Assembly: GCF_002192535.1 (NCBI RefSeq)
Contig: NZ_NAIA01000002.1
Span: 62,001 to 126,000 of the forward strand
Direction: 5' to 3'
Source of the DNA: Polynucleobacter hirudinilacicola
Lineage (GTDB): Bacteria; Pseudomonadota; Gammaproteobacteria; Burkholderiales; Burkholderiaceae
DNA length: 64,000 nt
Made by a program: the position numbers and the translations under genes. The notes below the pieces were generated by a model. That model made no database searches. It was not told the origin of the DNA and saw only the letters and a program-made list of their open reading frames with translations. How positions within the stretch are numbered: position 1 is the stretch's first letter; every line of letters starts with the position of its first letter. Positions 26,558 to 36,413 of the stretch are shown one piece after another.

Positions 26558-26586
26558 AAAAAAGACTGCTGCGGCAGTCTTTTTTA
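26558..26586 (+). terminator. Rho-independent terminator after HiPIP
   Basis: AAAAAAGACTGC (26558-26569) pairs perfectly with GCAGTCTTTTTT (26574-26585) around a TGCG loop and ends in a T-run, 41 bases after the HiPIP stop codon. The A-tract upstream means it could also work on the opposite strand for the leftward gene string. Confidence 0.9.
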
Positions 26587-26671
26587 TTGCAAGTAATAGT
26601 TATTTATCTTTAAATATAGATTAATTAGATCTATTCCCCTAGGTCTGTTGTTGGTGATTAATAAGTGCAGT

Positions 26672-27616
26672 TTATTTAACTTTGGTGGCCGCAATCGAGG
26701 CAATACAGTCTCTAATGCCGTAATTGTGATATCTGTCTGCATTTTCCTTTTTAAGGGATTGAGCGCATTCAATTACCGAATTACGAACATTGATTTTTGG
26801 GGTTTTGCCTGCTGTCATGACGTCTCCTGAGGTTTCGAGGTATTTTTGTAGTTGTGGATAAGTTTCCTGAAGCTTTAAATAGTCTTCTTGTAATAGCGAA
26901 TTATAAAAATCTTTGTGCCAGACTTCAAAACCATGAAGTCCCATAGGTAATACCCCAGTTTGCTCCATCCAATAGGCGGGCTCCATTTCTAGGGCGAACT
27001 TCGCGGCTAAAAGGGGTGGGCAAGCCTGAAATTTGCTATCTATAGAGCCCCAATAGGCAAAAAAAGCATCTTCCATGAAATAGGCTTTACTAATGTGATC
27101 TTGTTTGCGCTCTGGTAAATCCATGGTCTTTGCAATATTTCGCAAAGAGAGACCGCCATTTCCTACATAAAAGCGCTTGGTATTGATCTGGATTGGCCAA
27201 CGATTAAATAAAAAGTGATATTGCGGAAAGCCCTTGATCTATGGGGCGCCGAAGTAGTCATAACCTTGGTTGCAAAACCCCCTAATTTGGTTGCTGAGTA
27301 AAAAAGTGTCTAGCTGAGAAATCAGTAGATAGTCATATTGATCTACAAATGGGACATAAAAACTAGGGCTAATTGCTAGATCGTTGTAACTTTGGACGCT
27401 GACAAAGTGTTTGGATGCATAGCGTTGGATTTGGAGCTCTGGCCATAAATTGAAGTACTCACTAAGGTCCAGAACCTCAGGGCAGGCCAAAGTAACATTT
27501 TCAACCTCTAAAAGCCGCAACTGAAGCAGGGAGCGTGCTTCAGACAGAGAGGGTTGCCGTTTGTAAATCGGCACGGTAGTGACATAGCGCTGGTGGGAGG
27601 GGATGGGCATAGTCAA
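26672..27616 (-). pseudogene. DUF5672 family (putative glycosyltransferase) interrupted by one in-frame TAG
   Basis: The two frames 27239-27616 and 26672-27145 are the same frame. Together they read as one ~313-residue DUF5672 protein: N-terminal VTTVPIYKRQPSLSEARSL, middle YLLISQLDTFLLSN, then YDYFGAP, a TAG at 27241-27239, IKGFPQYHF, and the family motif FYVGNGGLSLRN. The stop falls where the family has Trp (GAPW), so a single TGG to TAG change explains it. No other lesion is seen. It could be a recent pseudogene, a sequencing error or suppressed amber. It lies at the left edge of the polysaccharide locus, divergent from manC. Confidence 0.85.
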
Positions 27617-27710
27617 AAGCTTGTTAAGGGGTATAAAAACGCTTAAATTGGGTTATCCACATGGGCTTTGGGCCTTACAATGACAGTTATTTTGTTAAAA
27701 ATCATAATCA

Positions 27711-29249
27711 GTGAGTAATATTAGGCCAGCCTCTTCATCGCCCCAAATAATTCCGGTTATTTTGTGCGGCGGTTCGGGCACCCGTCTTTGGCCACTCTCT
27801 AGAGCGGGCTTTCCTAAGCAATTTTTGGTCCTGTCTGCTGATGGCTCGAATCAAAGCCTTTTTCAGCAGGCGATTGGCCGGGTTCATGCTGTAGGTGGCA
27901 ACAATGTCTCACTTGGTAAAACGATCATTGTCACCAATGAAGAGCATCGTTTTTTGGCGCTCGATCAATTACGTGAACTCAAAAGTCAATATCCAGCGCT
28001 CTCAGCCGCCTTGCTCTTAGAGCCTTCTGGCAGAAACACTGCTCCCGCACTAACCTTGGCCGCTTTGTATGCACAAGATCAATCAGTTGGTACAAACGGC
28101 GATTCTCTCGATTCCTCTGATACTTCCGATCCCATTTTGGTTGTGACACCTGCCGATCAAACAGTCACCAATCCAGCTGCATTTACTAAAGCGCTGGCGA
28201 AAAGTATTGAGATTGCGCAAACGGGCGCGATTGCGATATTGGGCATTACTCCTAGCGCACCAGAAACAGGTTACGGCTATATCAAGGTACAGAATCAAGC
28301 CAGTACTGACAATGACTATACCGTGGAGCGCTTTGTCGAAAAGCCTAATGAAGCCAATGCAAAGCAATATCTGGCAGACGGTGGCTACTTTTGGAATGGC
28401 GGCATGTTTGTGCTCAAAGCCAGCGTTTGGTTGGCTGCGCTTAAAGAGTTCCGCTCAGACATCCTATCTGCCACTGAAAGCGCTTGGAATGGTAAAGTAG
28501 TAGATACATCAGGTGATGCGCAGTTCATTCGTCCTGCAAAAGAATTATTTAACGCAATCCCCAGTGAATCGATTGACTATGCAGTGATTGAAAAGTGCCC
28601 AGGGAAATTACCTATCAAGATGGTTGAGCTCGATGCAGGCTGGAATGATCTAGGTGCTTGGGATGCTGTGTGGCAAGTGGGCAAGCAAGATGCACAAGGT
28701 AACGTCAGTTCTGGTGACACCTTAGTAAGTAATTCAAAGAATTCCTTAATCCACGCAAGCAGTCGTTTGGTGAGTGCTGTTGGTGTAGAGAATCTCATCA
28801 TTGTTGAAACTGCGGATGCGGTTTTAGTGGCTGATCGAAAAAATAGTCAAGACGTCAAAAATATTGTGGCTCAGCTAGAAGCGCAAAAACGTGAGGAAAA
28901 GAGTCTGCATCGCAAAGTAGCCAGACCGTGGGGTTGGTATGACAGCGTAGATGAAGGTGAGCGCTTTAAGGTCAAGCGCATTCAGGTAAAACCTGGAGCC
29001 AGCTTGTCTTTACAAATGCATCACCACCGCGCAGAACACTGGATTGTGGTGAAGGGCACTGCGGAGATCACCAATGGCGATCAAGTTTTGTTGCTAAACG
29101 AAAATCAAAGTACGTACATACCGCAAGGGCAAACCCACCGCTTGGCTAATCCTGGAAAAACCCCCTTAGAAATTATTGAAGTTCAATCGGGTTCTTACCT
29201 GGGTGAAGACGATATTGTGCGCTTTGAAGATACCTACGGCAGAAGTTAA
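27711..29249 (+). CDS. manC: Mannose-1-phosphate guanylyltransferase / mannose-6-phosphate isomerase
   Basis: This 512-residue type II enzyme has an N-terminal nucleotidyltransferase with VILCGGSGTRLWPLSR (~16-31) and VERFVEKPN. A C-terminal cupin-type phosphomannose isomerase domain follows (KRIQVKPGASLSLQMHHHRAEHW, then YIPQGQTHRLANPG). It makes GDP-mannose for the following gmd and fcl. The start is GTG at 27711. A DnaA-box match (TTATCCACA, 27653-27661) lies in the divergent spacer. It is the first gene of the rightward locus. Confidence 0.96.
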   Translation: MSNIRPASSSPQIIPVILCGGSGTRLWPLSRAGFPKQFLVLSADGSNQSLFQQAIGRVHAVGGNNVSLGKTIIVTNEEHRFLALDQLRELKSQYPALSAALLLEPSGRNTAPALTLAALYAQDQSVGTNGDSLDSSDTSDPILVVTPADQTVTNPAAFTKALAKSIEIAQTGAIAILGITPSAPETGYGYIKVQNQASTDNDYTVERFVEKPNEANAKQYLADGGYFWNGGMFVLKASVWLAALKEFRSDILSATESAWNGKVVDTSGDAQFIRPAKELFNAIPSESIDYAVIEKCPGKLPIKMVELDAGWNDLGAWDAVWQVGKQDAQGNVSSGDTLVSNSKNSLIHASSRLVSAVGVENLIIVETADAVLVADRKNSQDVKNIVAQLEAQKREEKSLHRKVARPWGWYDSVDEGERFKVKRIQVKPGASLSLQMHHHRAEHWIVVKGTAEITNGDQVLLLNENQSTYIPQGQTHRLANPGKTPLEIIEVQSGSYLGEDDIVRFEDTYGRS

Positions 29250-29311
29250 TGAATAATTTCATATTCAATCATTGGATAATTAAAAAGTAAATAAACCAAG
29301 AAGAGTCAATT

Positions 29312-30439
29312 ATGAGCAAGCAAAAAGTCGCCCTAATCACTGGAATCACTGGCCAAGATGGTTCTTATCTAGCTGAGTTCTTATTGGAAAAAGGTTATAT
29401 CGTTCACGGCATCAAGCGCCGCTCATCTTCTTTTAATACAGACCGTATTGATCATATTTATCAAGATCCGCACATCAATCATCCGGATTTAATTCTTCAT
29501 TATGGTGATTTAACTGATACCAGTAACTTAGTGCGCATCATTCAAGAGTGTCAACCAGATGAAATCTATAACCTCGGTGCACAGTCTCACGTAGCCGTCT
29601 CTTTCGAGTCTCCAGAGTACACCGCGGATGTAGATGCGATAGGTCCACTGCGCATGTTAGAGGCAATTCGTATTTTGGGTTTAGAGAAGAAAACCCGCTT
29701 TTACCAAGCTTCTACTTCTGAGCTCTATGGCTTAGTACAAGAGATTCCTCAAAAAGAAACTACTCCGTTTTATCCTCGTAGCCCATATGCAGTTGCCAAG
29801 ATGTATGCCTACTGGATTACCGTGAACTACCGTGAGGCTTATGGAATTTATGCTTGCAATGGTATTTTGTTTAATCATGAATCTAAGCGTCGTGGTGAAA
29901 CTTTTGTTACCCGTAAGGTGACTCGTGGCCTTGCTAATATTTCTCAAGGTCTAGAGAAATGTCTTTATATGGGCAATATTGATGCCTTGCGTGACTGGGG
30001 TCATGCAAAAGACTATGTGCGCATGCAATGGTTGATGCTCCAACAAGATAAGCCAGAAGATTTTGTAATTGCCACTGGTGTGCAGTTTACTGTTCGTGAA
30101 TTTATTATCCGTAGCGCTAAGCAATTGGGCATTACCTTAAAATTTGAAGGTAGCGCTGAAAATGAAAAAGCGATCGTAGCAGCTATCGAGGGCGATAAGG
30201 CTCCCGCATTAAAAGTGGGCGATGTTGTTGTACAAATTGATCCTCGCTACTATCGCCCAACCGAAGTGGAGACACTCCTGGGTGATCCAACTAAGGCAAA
30301 AACAAAGCTAGGCTGGGTTCCAGAAATTACGCTTGATGAAATGATTGTTGAAATGGTGGCTAATGATCTTGACCAAGCCAAGCAACATGCTTTATTGCAA
30401 AAGCATGGTTACTCAGTAGCGGTTGGTAAAGAAAACTGA
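29312..30439 (+). CDS. gmd: GDP-mannose 4,6-dehydratase
   Basis: The 375-residue enzyme has [15 protein letters not shown] (11-25), the catalytic STSE (134-137), Tyr159 and Lys163 (SPYAVAK) and the GMD signatures [20 protein letters not shown] and [11 protein letters not shown]. It converts GDP-mannose to GDP-4-keto-6-deoxymannose, which fcl then uses. The length and motifs are canonical, unlike the shorter relative at 13943. Confidence 0.97.
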   Translation: MSKQKVALITGITGQDGSYLAEFLLEKGYIVHGIKRRSSSFNTDRIDHIYQDPHINHPDLILHYGDLTDTSNLVRIIQECQPDEIYNLGAQSHVAVSFESPEYTADVDAIGPLRMLEAIRILGLEKKTRFYQASTSELYGLVQEIPQKETTPFYPRSPYAVAKMYAYWITVNYREAYGIYACNGILFNHESKRRGETFVTRKVTRGLANISQGLEKCLYMGNIDALRDWGHAKDYVRMQWLMLQQDKPEDFVIATGVQFTVREFIIRSAKQLGITLKFEGSAENEKAIVAAIEGDKAPALKVGDVVVQIDPRYYRPTEVETLLGDPTKAKTKLGWVPEITLDEMIVEMVANDLDQAKQHALLQKHGYSVAVGKEN

Positions 30440-30468
30440 AGAGAATTAAAAATAAGAAGATTGAATAC

Positions 30469-31458
30469 ATGCCATCAGATTTAAACCAAAAGATATACGT
30501 AGCCGGCCATCGTGGCATGGTGGGTTCTGCCATTGCGCGCAACCTGCAGGCTAAAGGTTATAAAAACATCATTACTCGCACTCATGCTGAATTAGATCTC
30601 ACCAATCAGCAGGCAGTAAAAACGTTTTTTGAAACAGAAATGCCGGATCAAGTGTATTTAGCTGCGGCTAAGGTTGGCGGTATTCATGCGAACAACACCT
30701 TTCCGGCTGAGTTTATTTATGACAACCTGATGGTGCAAAACAATGTGATCCATCAAGCTTTCGTGAATGGTGTGAGGAAACTCCTTTTCCTGGGATCAAG
30801 CTGTATTTACCCACGCTTAGCGCTTCAGCCTATGAGTGAGGATGCACTGCTCACTGGGAAGCTTGAGCCAACAAACGAGCCTTATGCCATTGCGAAGATA
30901 GCTGGCATCAAAATGTGCGAGAGCTACAACCGTCAATATGGTGCATCCCATGGCGTGGACTATCGCTCAGTAATGCCTACCAATTTATATGGTCCGGGTG
31001 ATAACTACCATCCAGAAAATAGTCACGTGATTCCGGCTTTAATTAGACGCTTTCATGAGGCCAAACTGGCTAATGCACCTGAGGTAATCATATGGGGAAC
31101 GGGTACACCAAGACGCGAATTTCTATATGTCGATGATATGGCGGCTGCCTCAATCTTTGTTATGGGTTTGGATAAAAAGACTTATGACAGCCAAACCCAG
31201 CCAATGCAAAGTCATGTTAATGTGGGTTTTGGTAGCGATGTCACGATTGAAGAGGTAGCGCAAGCCATCTCCAAAGCGGTAGGCTACCAAGGCAAGATTA
31301 GCTTTGATCCAACCAAACCTGATGGCGCGCCACGCAAATGGATGGACTCAGCCAGGTTGAATCAATTGGGCTGGAAAGCGCTAAAAGACCTAGAGGCAGG
31401 ACTAGAATTAGCCTATGTTGACTTCTGCACCCACAATCAATCCTTGGTTAAGCTGTGA
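30469..31458 (+). CDS. fcl: GDP-L-fucose synthase
   Basis: The 329-residue protein is an SDR epimerase/reductase with [15 protein letters not shown] at the N-terminus, [15 protein letters not shown] and the catalytic Tyr/Lys in [11 protein letters not shown]. The GDP-sugar region [28 protein letters not shown] is typical of Fcl/WcaG. With gmd it yields GDP-L-fucose for surface polysaccharide. Confidence 0.97.
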   Translation: MPSDLNQKIYVAGHRGMVGSAIARNLQAKGYKNIITRTHAELDLTNQQAVKTFFETEMPDQVYLAAAKVGGIHANNTFPAEFIYDNLMVQNNVIHQAFVNGVRKLLFLGSSCIYPRLALQPMSEDALLTGKLEPTNEPYAIAKIAGIKMCESYNRQYGASHGVDYRSVMPTNLYGPGDNYHPENSHVIPALIRRFHEAKLANAPEVIIWGTGTPRREFLYVDDMAAASIFVMGLDKKTYDSQTQPMQSHVNVGFGSDVTIEEVAQAISKAVGYQGKISFDPTKPDGAPRKWMDSARLNQLGWKALKDLEAGLELAYVDFCTHNQSLVKL

Positions 31459-31518
31459 ATATATAGACAGTGACTGTGCACCCAAGATGACTATCTCTCC
31501 ATATTTTTTAAAACTCCG

Positions 31519-32952
31519 TTGAACTCAAGCAAAACAGCCGATCAATCCTGGGGTCTTTCGGGAAAATATCTTGAATGGATTATTGTCATACTAAGCAGTA
31601 TGCTGCTGGGTATTTGGGCGGCTAAAAATACTATTGCCCTACGTAATATTTTATTAGTTAGTGGGGCACTGCTATCCATCTTTTATATCACTAAAGAAAT
31701 AAAGAGTAGTTGCTTAAGAGATCATTGTGATTTATGGCGAATCCTACCACTTGCATTTTTAGCGCTCGCTTTTATTTGGGTGGTGAGTCACTATTTATTT
31801 TTTGCAATTGACCCAATCCAGCAGCTAAAAGAGCTAAAAAGCACCTGGCTTAGAGCATTTATGGCCAGTATTGTTGGGCTCGGTACGGGCCTCGCATTAC
31901 GAAACCACCCAAATCGCCTAAATTTGCTCTGGCTTGGTGTCTTTATTGCGTTCATTGTGCTGTTTTCTCAGTATATCCCGCGTGCTTTAACTCAGCAAAA
32001 ACTCCTAGTCCCGGACTACGACTATTATTTATTTCACCTTAAGATCAATACAGTCTTAATGGGAACAATTCTGTTGGCAGGAATTGATGGCGCCTTGATT
32101 GATCACTTGCGCGCCATCCAATTCCAGTGGCGCTATTTTCGTCTTTGGTATTTGTTCTACTGGCTGATTGGAACGGCAATGGCCTTATGGTCGTTTGTCT
32201 ATATTGTGGATGCCCGAAATGGAATTGGACTTTCTACCATCTTGTATGGTTTTTGGTTTATTTGTGCGACTGTCATCTTGATTCAAAGTCAACTCAAGTT
32301 ACCAAGCTTGAAAAACTGGCTCGTTTTTTTGTTTGCGACAGCTGGACTATTGCTTATCCTTTACTTTGCATTTTTACAAACAAAGGTCAATGCTGGATGG
32401 TCTAGTTTGATTGATGATGCAAAAATTGCGGTACAAATTGATCGCTACCCAAATTGGCAGAACTTAGCCCAGATGGGCTATCCAAAACGAGAAGATGGGC
32501 GTGTCGTCACCCCAAATACATACGAGCGAGTAGCATGGGCAACCGCTGGCTCAAGGGCTATTATTGAATATCCCCTCGGCGTTGGTGTTTTGAGCTACCC
32601 ATTTGCTATCCATCCCAGCCGACCGCCAAACATCCAAACTGGGGAGGGCTTATCAGGTATTGCCACCCACAGCGGATGGGTTGAGTTGGGTCTTGCCTTT
32701 GGAGTTCCCGCTTTAGCCCTTATTTTTGGCGCCCTATTACTCTCATTTATGAATGCGATACGCGGCGCCTACCCTGCAAAAATGACGATTCTTGGGCTTA
32801 GCATTCTCATTCTTTGTTTGTATACAGTTGGGGAGGTCGCAATTAGTCATGGTCTGGAGATCCTATTCTTTTTGTTGGCCTTGCTACCGGGATTGATGCT
32901 TACTAGTGAAATATTGTCCCAGGAGCTAACAAGTACCTCATGTTTTAAATAG
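31519..32952 (+). CDS. O-antigen ligase-like polytopic membrane protein
   Basis: The 477-residue protein has about ten to twelve hydrophobic segments and a large periplasmic loop (~305-375, containing RYPNWQNLAQMGYPKR, ERVAWATAGSRAIIEYPLGVGV and ATHSGWVELGLAFGVPAL). The GVGV and H-S-x-W-x-E pattern is typical of WaaL/Wzy_C proteins. It probably joins polymer to lipid A core, although ligases and polymerases are hard to tell apart. The start is TTG at 31519. The 235 bases after it (32953-33187) hold no convincing gene. Confidence 0.8.
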   Translation: MNSSKTADQSWGLSGKYLEWIIVILSSMLLGIWAAKNTIALRNILLVSGALLSIFYITKEIKSSCLRDHCDLWRILPLAFLALAFIWVVSHYLFFAIDPIQQLKELKSTWLRAFMASIVGLGTGLALRNHPNRLNLLWLGVFIAFIVLFSQYIPRALTQQKLLVPDYDYYLFHLKINTVLMGTILLAGIDGALIDHLRAIQFQWRYFRLWYLFYWLIGTAMALWSFVYIVDARNGIGLSTILYGFWFICATVILIQSQLKLPSLKNWLVFLFATAGLLLILYFAFLQTKVNAGWSSLIDDAKIAVQIDRYPNWQNLAQMGYPKREDGRVVTPNTYERVAWATAGSRAIIEYPLGVGVLSYPFAIHPSRPPNIQTGEGLSGIATHSGWVELGLAFGVPALALIFGALLLSFMNAIRGAYPAKMTILGLSILILCLYTVGEVAISHGLEILFFLLALLPGLMLTSEILSQELTSTSCFK

Positions 32953-33187
32953 CTTGGTACGCTGCGTGCAACCTCGTCAGTACGTTTAACTGGTGGTATC
33001 TTGGCGCGAAAGTGGGCTAGGAGGTCCATAAAATGGGGCTCTAGCCTTACTTATGGGTGGCTTAGCTACAAATTTGGCGGACATGAAGGCATGAGCAGAT
33101 ATTGTGCAGTACAACAAAAACACTTGGCTCCAATTTTTATAATGAGATAATGGGTGATGGTCAAAAAACTTAGGGACTTAAATTGCT

Positions 33188-34051
33188 GTGAGAAGTATCC
33201 AAGAGCAAAATTTAAGAGGTGAGCAAGATTCGTCCAGAGACGATGAAAGCTCCCTGCTCGACATCCTGCGCTTTTTAAAGGACGCCTATAAAACGATCCT
33301 GGTTTTTGGTATCCTGGGAACTGTCGCAGCAATTGCCTATTTGGCGATTACCCCGAAGCAATATGAGGCGAGCGTCAAAGTCGCCATGGCGCAAATCAGT
33401 GCTAACAACAACATTGGTCCCCTAGGAATCAATATCGAGGAGCCGGCGCTCTTGATTTCGCGCTTGTCCTCCCCAACCAGCTATACACCAGAGACCTTGG
33501 TGGCCTGCGGTTTACAAGATCAGGCAAATGCTGCTCTAGCTCTCAGTAAGGTAATCAAGTTAATAATTCCTAACAGGGTAGCTAATGTGGTTGACCTCAA
33601 GACTTTTGGAAGATCACAGCAAGTAGCCCAAGATTGTGCTCTAGCGGTGTTTGAGCTGATTAAAACTAGTCAGGCACAAATTGTCGCCCCCTACATTGAG
33701 GAAGCCAAAATCAAGTTAGCACAAAACGAAGATCGCCTCCAAAAAGCAAAAGAGGTGGTTGCTAGGTCCGATAAGTCAGGCGCTGCGATGAGCGCAAGTT
33801 ACCTATCAACGCGTGATGAGATCCGCTTCTTATTAGACGAGATCACGTCTTTAAATAATGTCGTCACCAGCAATCAAAGCAGGGCCACCCGCATGGTCGC
33901 CCCCATCTACGCCGGTGATGCGCATATCGCTCCTAAAAAATCCATAGTCCTTGCGGCCGGAGTATTCGGCGGGCTCTTTCTGGGATTGCTGATAGCCTTA
34001 GTCCGCCAGTTGGTGCTAAAGCTTAAAAGTCCAGCGGGTGGTGTGCTGTGA
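33188..34051 (+). CDS. Wzz-like chain-length determinant protein
   Basis: The 287-residue protein has a cytoplasmic N-terminus (SSLLDILRFLKDAYKTILVF), a first membrane helix ~40-58, and a periplasmic domain with coiled coil (AKIKLAQNEDRLQKAKEVV). A second helix is preceded by the family Pro motif (APKKSIVLAAGVFGGLFLGLLIAL). Such proteins set O-antigen length. It is somewhat shorter than E. coli Wzz and has a GTG start. It stands alone between the ligase-like gene and the acyl cassette. Confidence 0.82.
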   Translation: MRSIQEQNLRGEQDSSRDDESSLLDILRFLKDAYKTILVFGILGTVAAIAYLAITPKQYEASVKVAMAQISANNNIGPLGINIEEPALLISRLSSPTSYTPETLVACGLQDQANAALALSKVIKLIIPNRVANVVDLKTFGRSQQVAQDCALAVFELIKTSQAQIVAPYIEEAKIKLAQNEDRLQKAKEVVARSDKSGAAMSASYLSTRDEIRFLLDEITSLNNVVTSNQSRATRMVAPIYAGDAHIAPKKSIVLAAGVFGGLFLGLLIALVRQLVLKLKSPAGGVL

Positions 34052-34136
34052 TCTTGGGGTGCGCTCAAGCAAGTACCCGCAAAATAGCTCGAGATCGGGC
34101 ATTAGCGGGCGTGAGTTAATTTAGGCGGAATTGAAA

Positions 34137-34700
34137 ATGAAAGCTGAAAGAGTTGAAGGTCTCTATGTGAACCTACGGCCTATTGAGGCCAGCGATTCGG
34201 AGGTAACCTTTAAATGGCGTAGCGCATCGCGAGCAAGGCTACTTAATTCTGGAGCCCCTTCGGTAGAGGATCAAAGGAAGTGGATTCTTTCGCGCCCAGC
34301 ATCTGAATTTAATTACATCATTGAGCTTAAGAGTGGTGAGCCCGTTGGCATGCTATCGCTAATTGATATCGACTCGAAGAACCTTCATGCAGAGACAGCG
34401 CGTTTCTTGATTGGTGAGGGGGACTTGGTTAAAGGTATTCCGGCCGCTGTTGAGGCCATGAAGCTTTTATATCAAATAGCTTTTGATGGGCTAAAGTTAA
34501 AGCGCTTATACGGAACTGTCGCTTCTAAAAATAAGTTAATGATTAAGTGGCAAAAATACTTAGGAATGAAAGAAGAGGGCGCGCTTCGTCAGCATTACTT
34601 TATTAATAATGAATGGCATGATGCCATAGTGCTGGGGCTCCTTGATAATGAATACTTCGAAGATGCCTTACCCAAAATGAACAGATTAATAAACACTTAA
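34137..34700 (+). CDS. GNAT family N-acyltransferase (RimJ/PseH-like)
   Basis: This 187-residue GNAT protein has LRPIEASDSEVTFKWRSAS at the start, an acyl-CoA/ACP-binding core (GMLSLIDIDSKNLHAETARFLIG) and the C-terminal SKNKLMIKWQKYLGMKEEGALRQHYFINNEWHDAIVL. This arrangement resembles PseH-type enzymes that acylate nucleotide-linked amino sugars. It is the first gene of the acyl cassette, 22 bases before the first ACP gene. I infer it transfers the acyl group made by the cassette to the amino sugar made by the FdtA/FdtB-like pair. ATG 34137 is chosen over TTG 34131 (GGCGG precedes). Confidence 0.82.
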   Translation: MKAERVEGLYVNLRPIEASDSEVTFKWRSASRARLLNSGAPSVEDQRKWILSRPASEFNYIIELKSGEPVGMLSLIDIDSKNLHAETARFLIGEGDLVKGIPAAVEAMKLLYQIAFDGLKLKRLYGTVASKNKLMIKWQKYLGMKEEGALRQHYFINNEWHDAIVLGLLDNEYFEDALPKMNRLINT

Positions 34701-34722
34701 AAAATATTATTACGGATAAAAA

Positions 34723-35025
34723 ATGATTCAAGAAACAGCAGTTTTAGAAGTGATCTTTAAAGCACTCAATAATTTGAATGATGAATTAGATGATGGTGAT
34801 AAGTTTGAAGTCAACGAGAATACTTGTTTATTTGGAGCTGATGCAGAATTAGATTCTTTATCTTTGGTATCGGTCATTGTTGACGTTGAAGGGGATATTT
34901 CTGATTTGCTAGGCCACTCCATTAGCCTCACCGATGATCGTGCGATGAGTCAAGAAATTTCGCCATTCTCCAATGTTAAATCTTTGCTTGCCTACATTAT
35001 GGTTTTGGCCACAGAGGGTGCATGA
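34723..35025 (+). CDS. Acyl carrier protein (first of two)
   Basis: The 100-residue acidic protein has the phosphopantetheine site ELDSLSLVSVIVDVE, with Ser45 in the DSL motif. It is longer than a housekeeping ACP (~78), with an extended loop around 66-80 (SLTDDRAMSQEISPF). It should carry the growing acyl chain as a thioester. It overlaps the following SDR gene by 4 bases. Its sequence differs clearly from the second ACP at 40398, suggesting a distinct partner. Confidence 0.88.
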   Translation: MIQETAVLEVIFKALNNLNDELDDGDKFEVNENTCLFGADAELDSLSLVSVIVDVEGDISDLLGHSISLTDDRAMSQEISPFSNVKSLLAYIMVLATEGA

Positions 35026-35741
35026 TGAGTGCAAAAAAGTATCAAGATAAAGTTGTATTAGTTACCGGCAGTAGGCGCGGTGTAGGAAGGGCAATTGCAG
35101 AACATTTTTTAGTAAATGGTGCAACGGTTTTAGGATTTGCGCGCCAGGAAGCAACGATCGAGCATCCTCAATACCATCATTTTATGGTCGATGTTGGTGA
35201 TCCAGATTCAGTTATACGTGGGTTTGCAGCCTTAAAAAAAGTTACGGATTCTATTCAAATTGTTGTGAACAATGCGGCAGTTTTAACTTCCCAGTACTCA
35301 ATGATCATGCCGCCTGCGGCTGCCCAAGCCATGGTAAATGTAAATTTAATGGGCCCATTCATGGTTTCTAGGGAAGCAGCAAAACTCATGCGAAAACGTA
35401 AATGGGGTCGGATTATCAACATCGGTTCGATGGCTGCTAGTTTGGAGCCCATCGGAGATTCCATGTATGCAGCCTGTAAAGCGGGTTTAAGCACCTTAGC
35501 AAACGTGATGGCCAAAGAGTTTGCATCGATGAATGTAACTTGCAACACACTTGGAATTAATGCAATTGAAAGCGACATGCTCTCGCAATTGCCAAGAGAC
35601 AAAATTGAAGAAATTATTTCCGGTCTACCTATCGCAAGATTTTCAGTCTCAGACGACATATTAAATGTCATTGATTTTTATGCCTCGGAGCGCAGTTCTT
35701 CAATTACTGCTCAAACAGTCTTTTTGGGCGGCGTAAATTAA
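35022..35741 (+). CDS. SDR oxidoreductase (3-oxoacyl-ACP reductase-like)
   Basis: This 239-residue classical SDR has the nucleotide motif TGSRRGVG at 15-22 (the Arg after Ser favours NADPH), NNAA at 83-86 and catalytic Ser136, Tyr149 and Lys153 (YAACK). It most resembles FabG-type reductases, and its place beside an ACP suggests reduction of a 3-oxoacyl-ACP. The ATGATG start overlaps the ACP stop, and the stop codon abuts the next ATG, so it is tightly coupled. Confidence 0.88.
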   Translation: MMSAKKYQDKVVLVTGSRRGVGRAIAEHFLVNGATVLGFARQEATIEHPQYHHFMVDVGDPDSVIRGFAALKKVTDSIQIVVNNAAVLTSQYSMIMPPAAAQAMVNVNLMGPFMVSREAAKLMRKRKWGRIINIGSMAASLEPIGDSMYAACKAGLSTLANVMAKEFASMNVTCNTLGINAIESDMLSQLPRDKIEEIISGLPIARFSVSDDILNVIDFYASERSSSITAQTVFLGGVN

Positions 35742-36413
35742 ATGGCTGAATTGGTGGGAGATTGGGGTGGTGGTGAGATATGGCGTATCACCAGCGGCTC
35801 CTTCCCATCTAATTCTTATATTTGTTTAAATCGAGCGGCTGGCGGAGCGCTGTTGATAGATGGTGGTCTAGATCCAGAGGCCATTGATGCTGTTGTTAAT
35901 AAGTTGGGTGTAATTCCTTCATTAGTTTGCTGTACTCATGGGCATTTTGATCATGCCGGTAGTGCGGAATATTTTCAATCTAAGTATGGTTCTTCGGTTT
36001 TTATGCACAAGGCAGATGTGAAGACATACAAAATGTCCAATTTTCTTTTAATGGCCTTTGGATTTAGTGAGCGCATTAAATTTGCTTCAATTACGCAGGC
36101 TAGTGATGAGGAGCGGATATATATGAGTGGTTTTGATATTACATTCATCCCAACGCCTGGACACACTCCGGGCTCTTGCTTTCTGTCTATAGGGAATGCT
36201 TTTTTTACTGGTGATACTCTTTATGCTCAAGGGGTGGGATTGTCAGATCTACCTGGTGAGAAGCCTGAGTTGCTTAAAAAAAGCATTTTAAGTATTTGGG
36301 ACACTTTAACGTCAAATCGATGGATTTTTCCAGGGCACGGCAAGGCGATTGAGGGGGATAGATTGAAGCGCGAAAATGTGGATCTTCTAAGATTTTTGGG
36401 TTTAATTACATGA
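35742..36413 (+). CDS. Metallo-beta-lactamase-fold hydrolase (glyoxalase II-like)
   Basis: The 223-residue protein has THGHFDHAG with His66, His68, Asp70 and His71, followed by PTPGHTPGS, FTGDTL and FPGHGK, a full set of metal ligands. Glyoxalase II-type members hydrolyse thioesters, so here it may release or edit acyl-ACP. Its start directly follows the SDR stop, and its end overlaps the KAS III gene (ATGA). The natural substrate cannot be read from sequence. Confidence 0.88.
   Translation: MAELVGDWGGGEIWRITSGSFPSNSYICLNRAAGGALLIDGGLDPEAIDAVVNKLGVIPSLVCCTHGHFDHAGSAEYFQSKYGSSVFMHKADVKTYKMSNFLLMAFGFSERIKFASITQASDEERIYMSGFDITFIPTPGHTPGSCFLSIGNAFFTGDTLYAQGVGLSDLPGEKPELLKKSILSIWDTLTSNRWIFPGHGKAIEGDRLKRENVDLLRFLGLIT

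Noticed and set aside
33066..33332. 88-codon minus ORF between ligase and Wzz-like gene
   Set aside because: It overlaps the start of the Wzz-like gene and has no recognisable motif; the + strand of the gap likewise only shows short unassigned frames.
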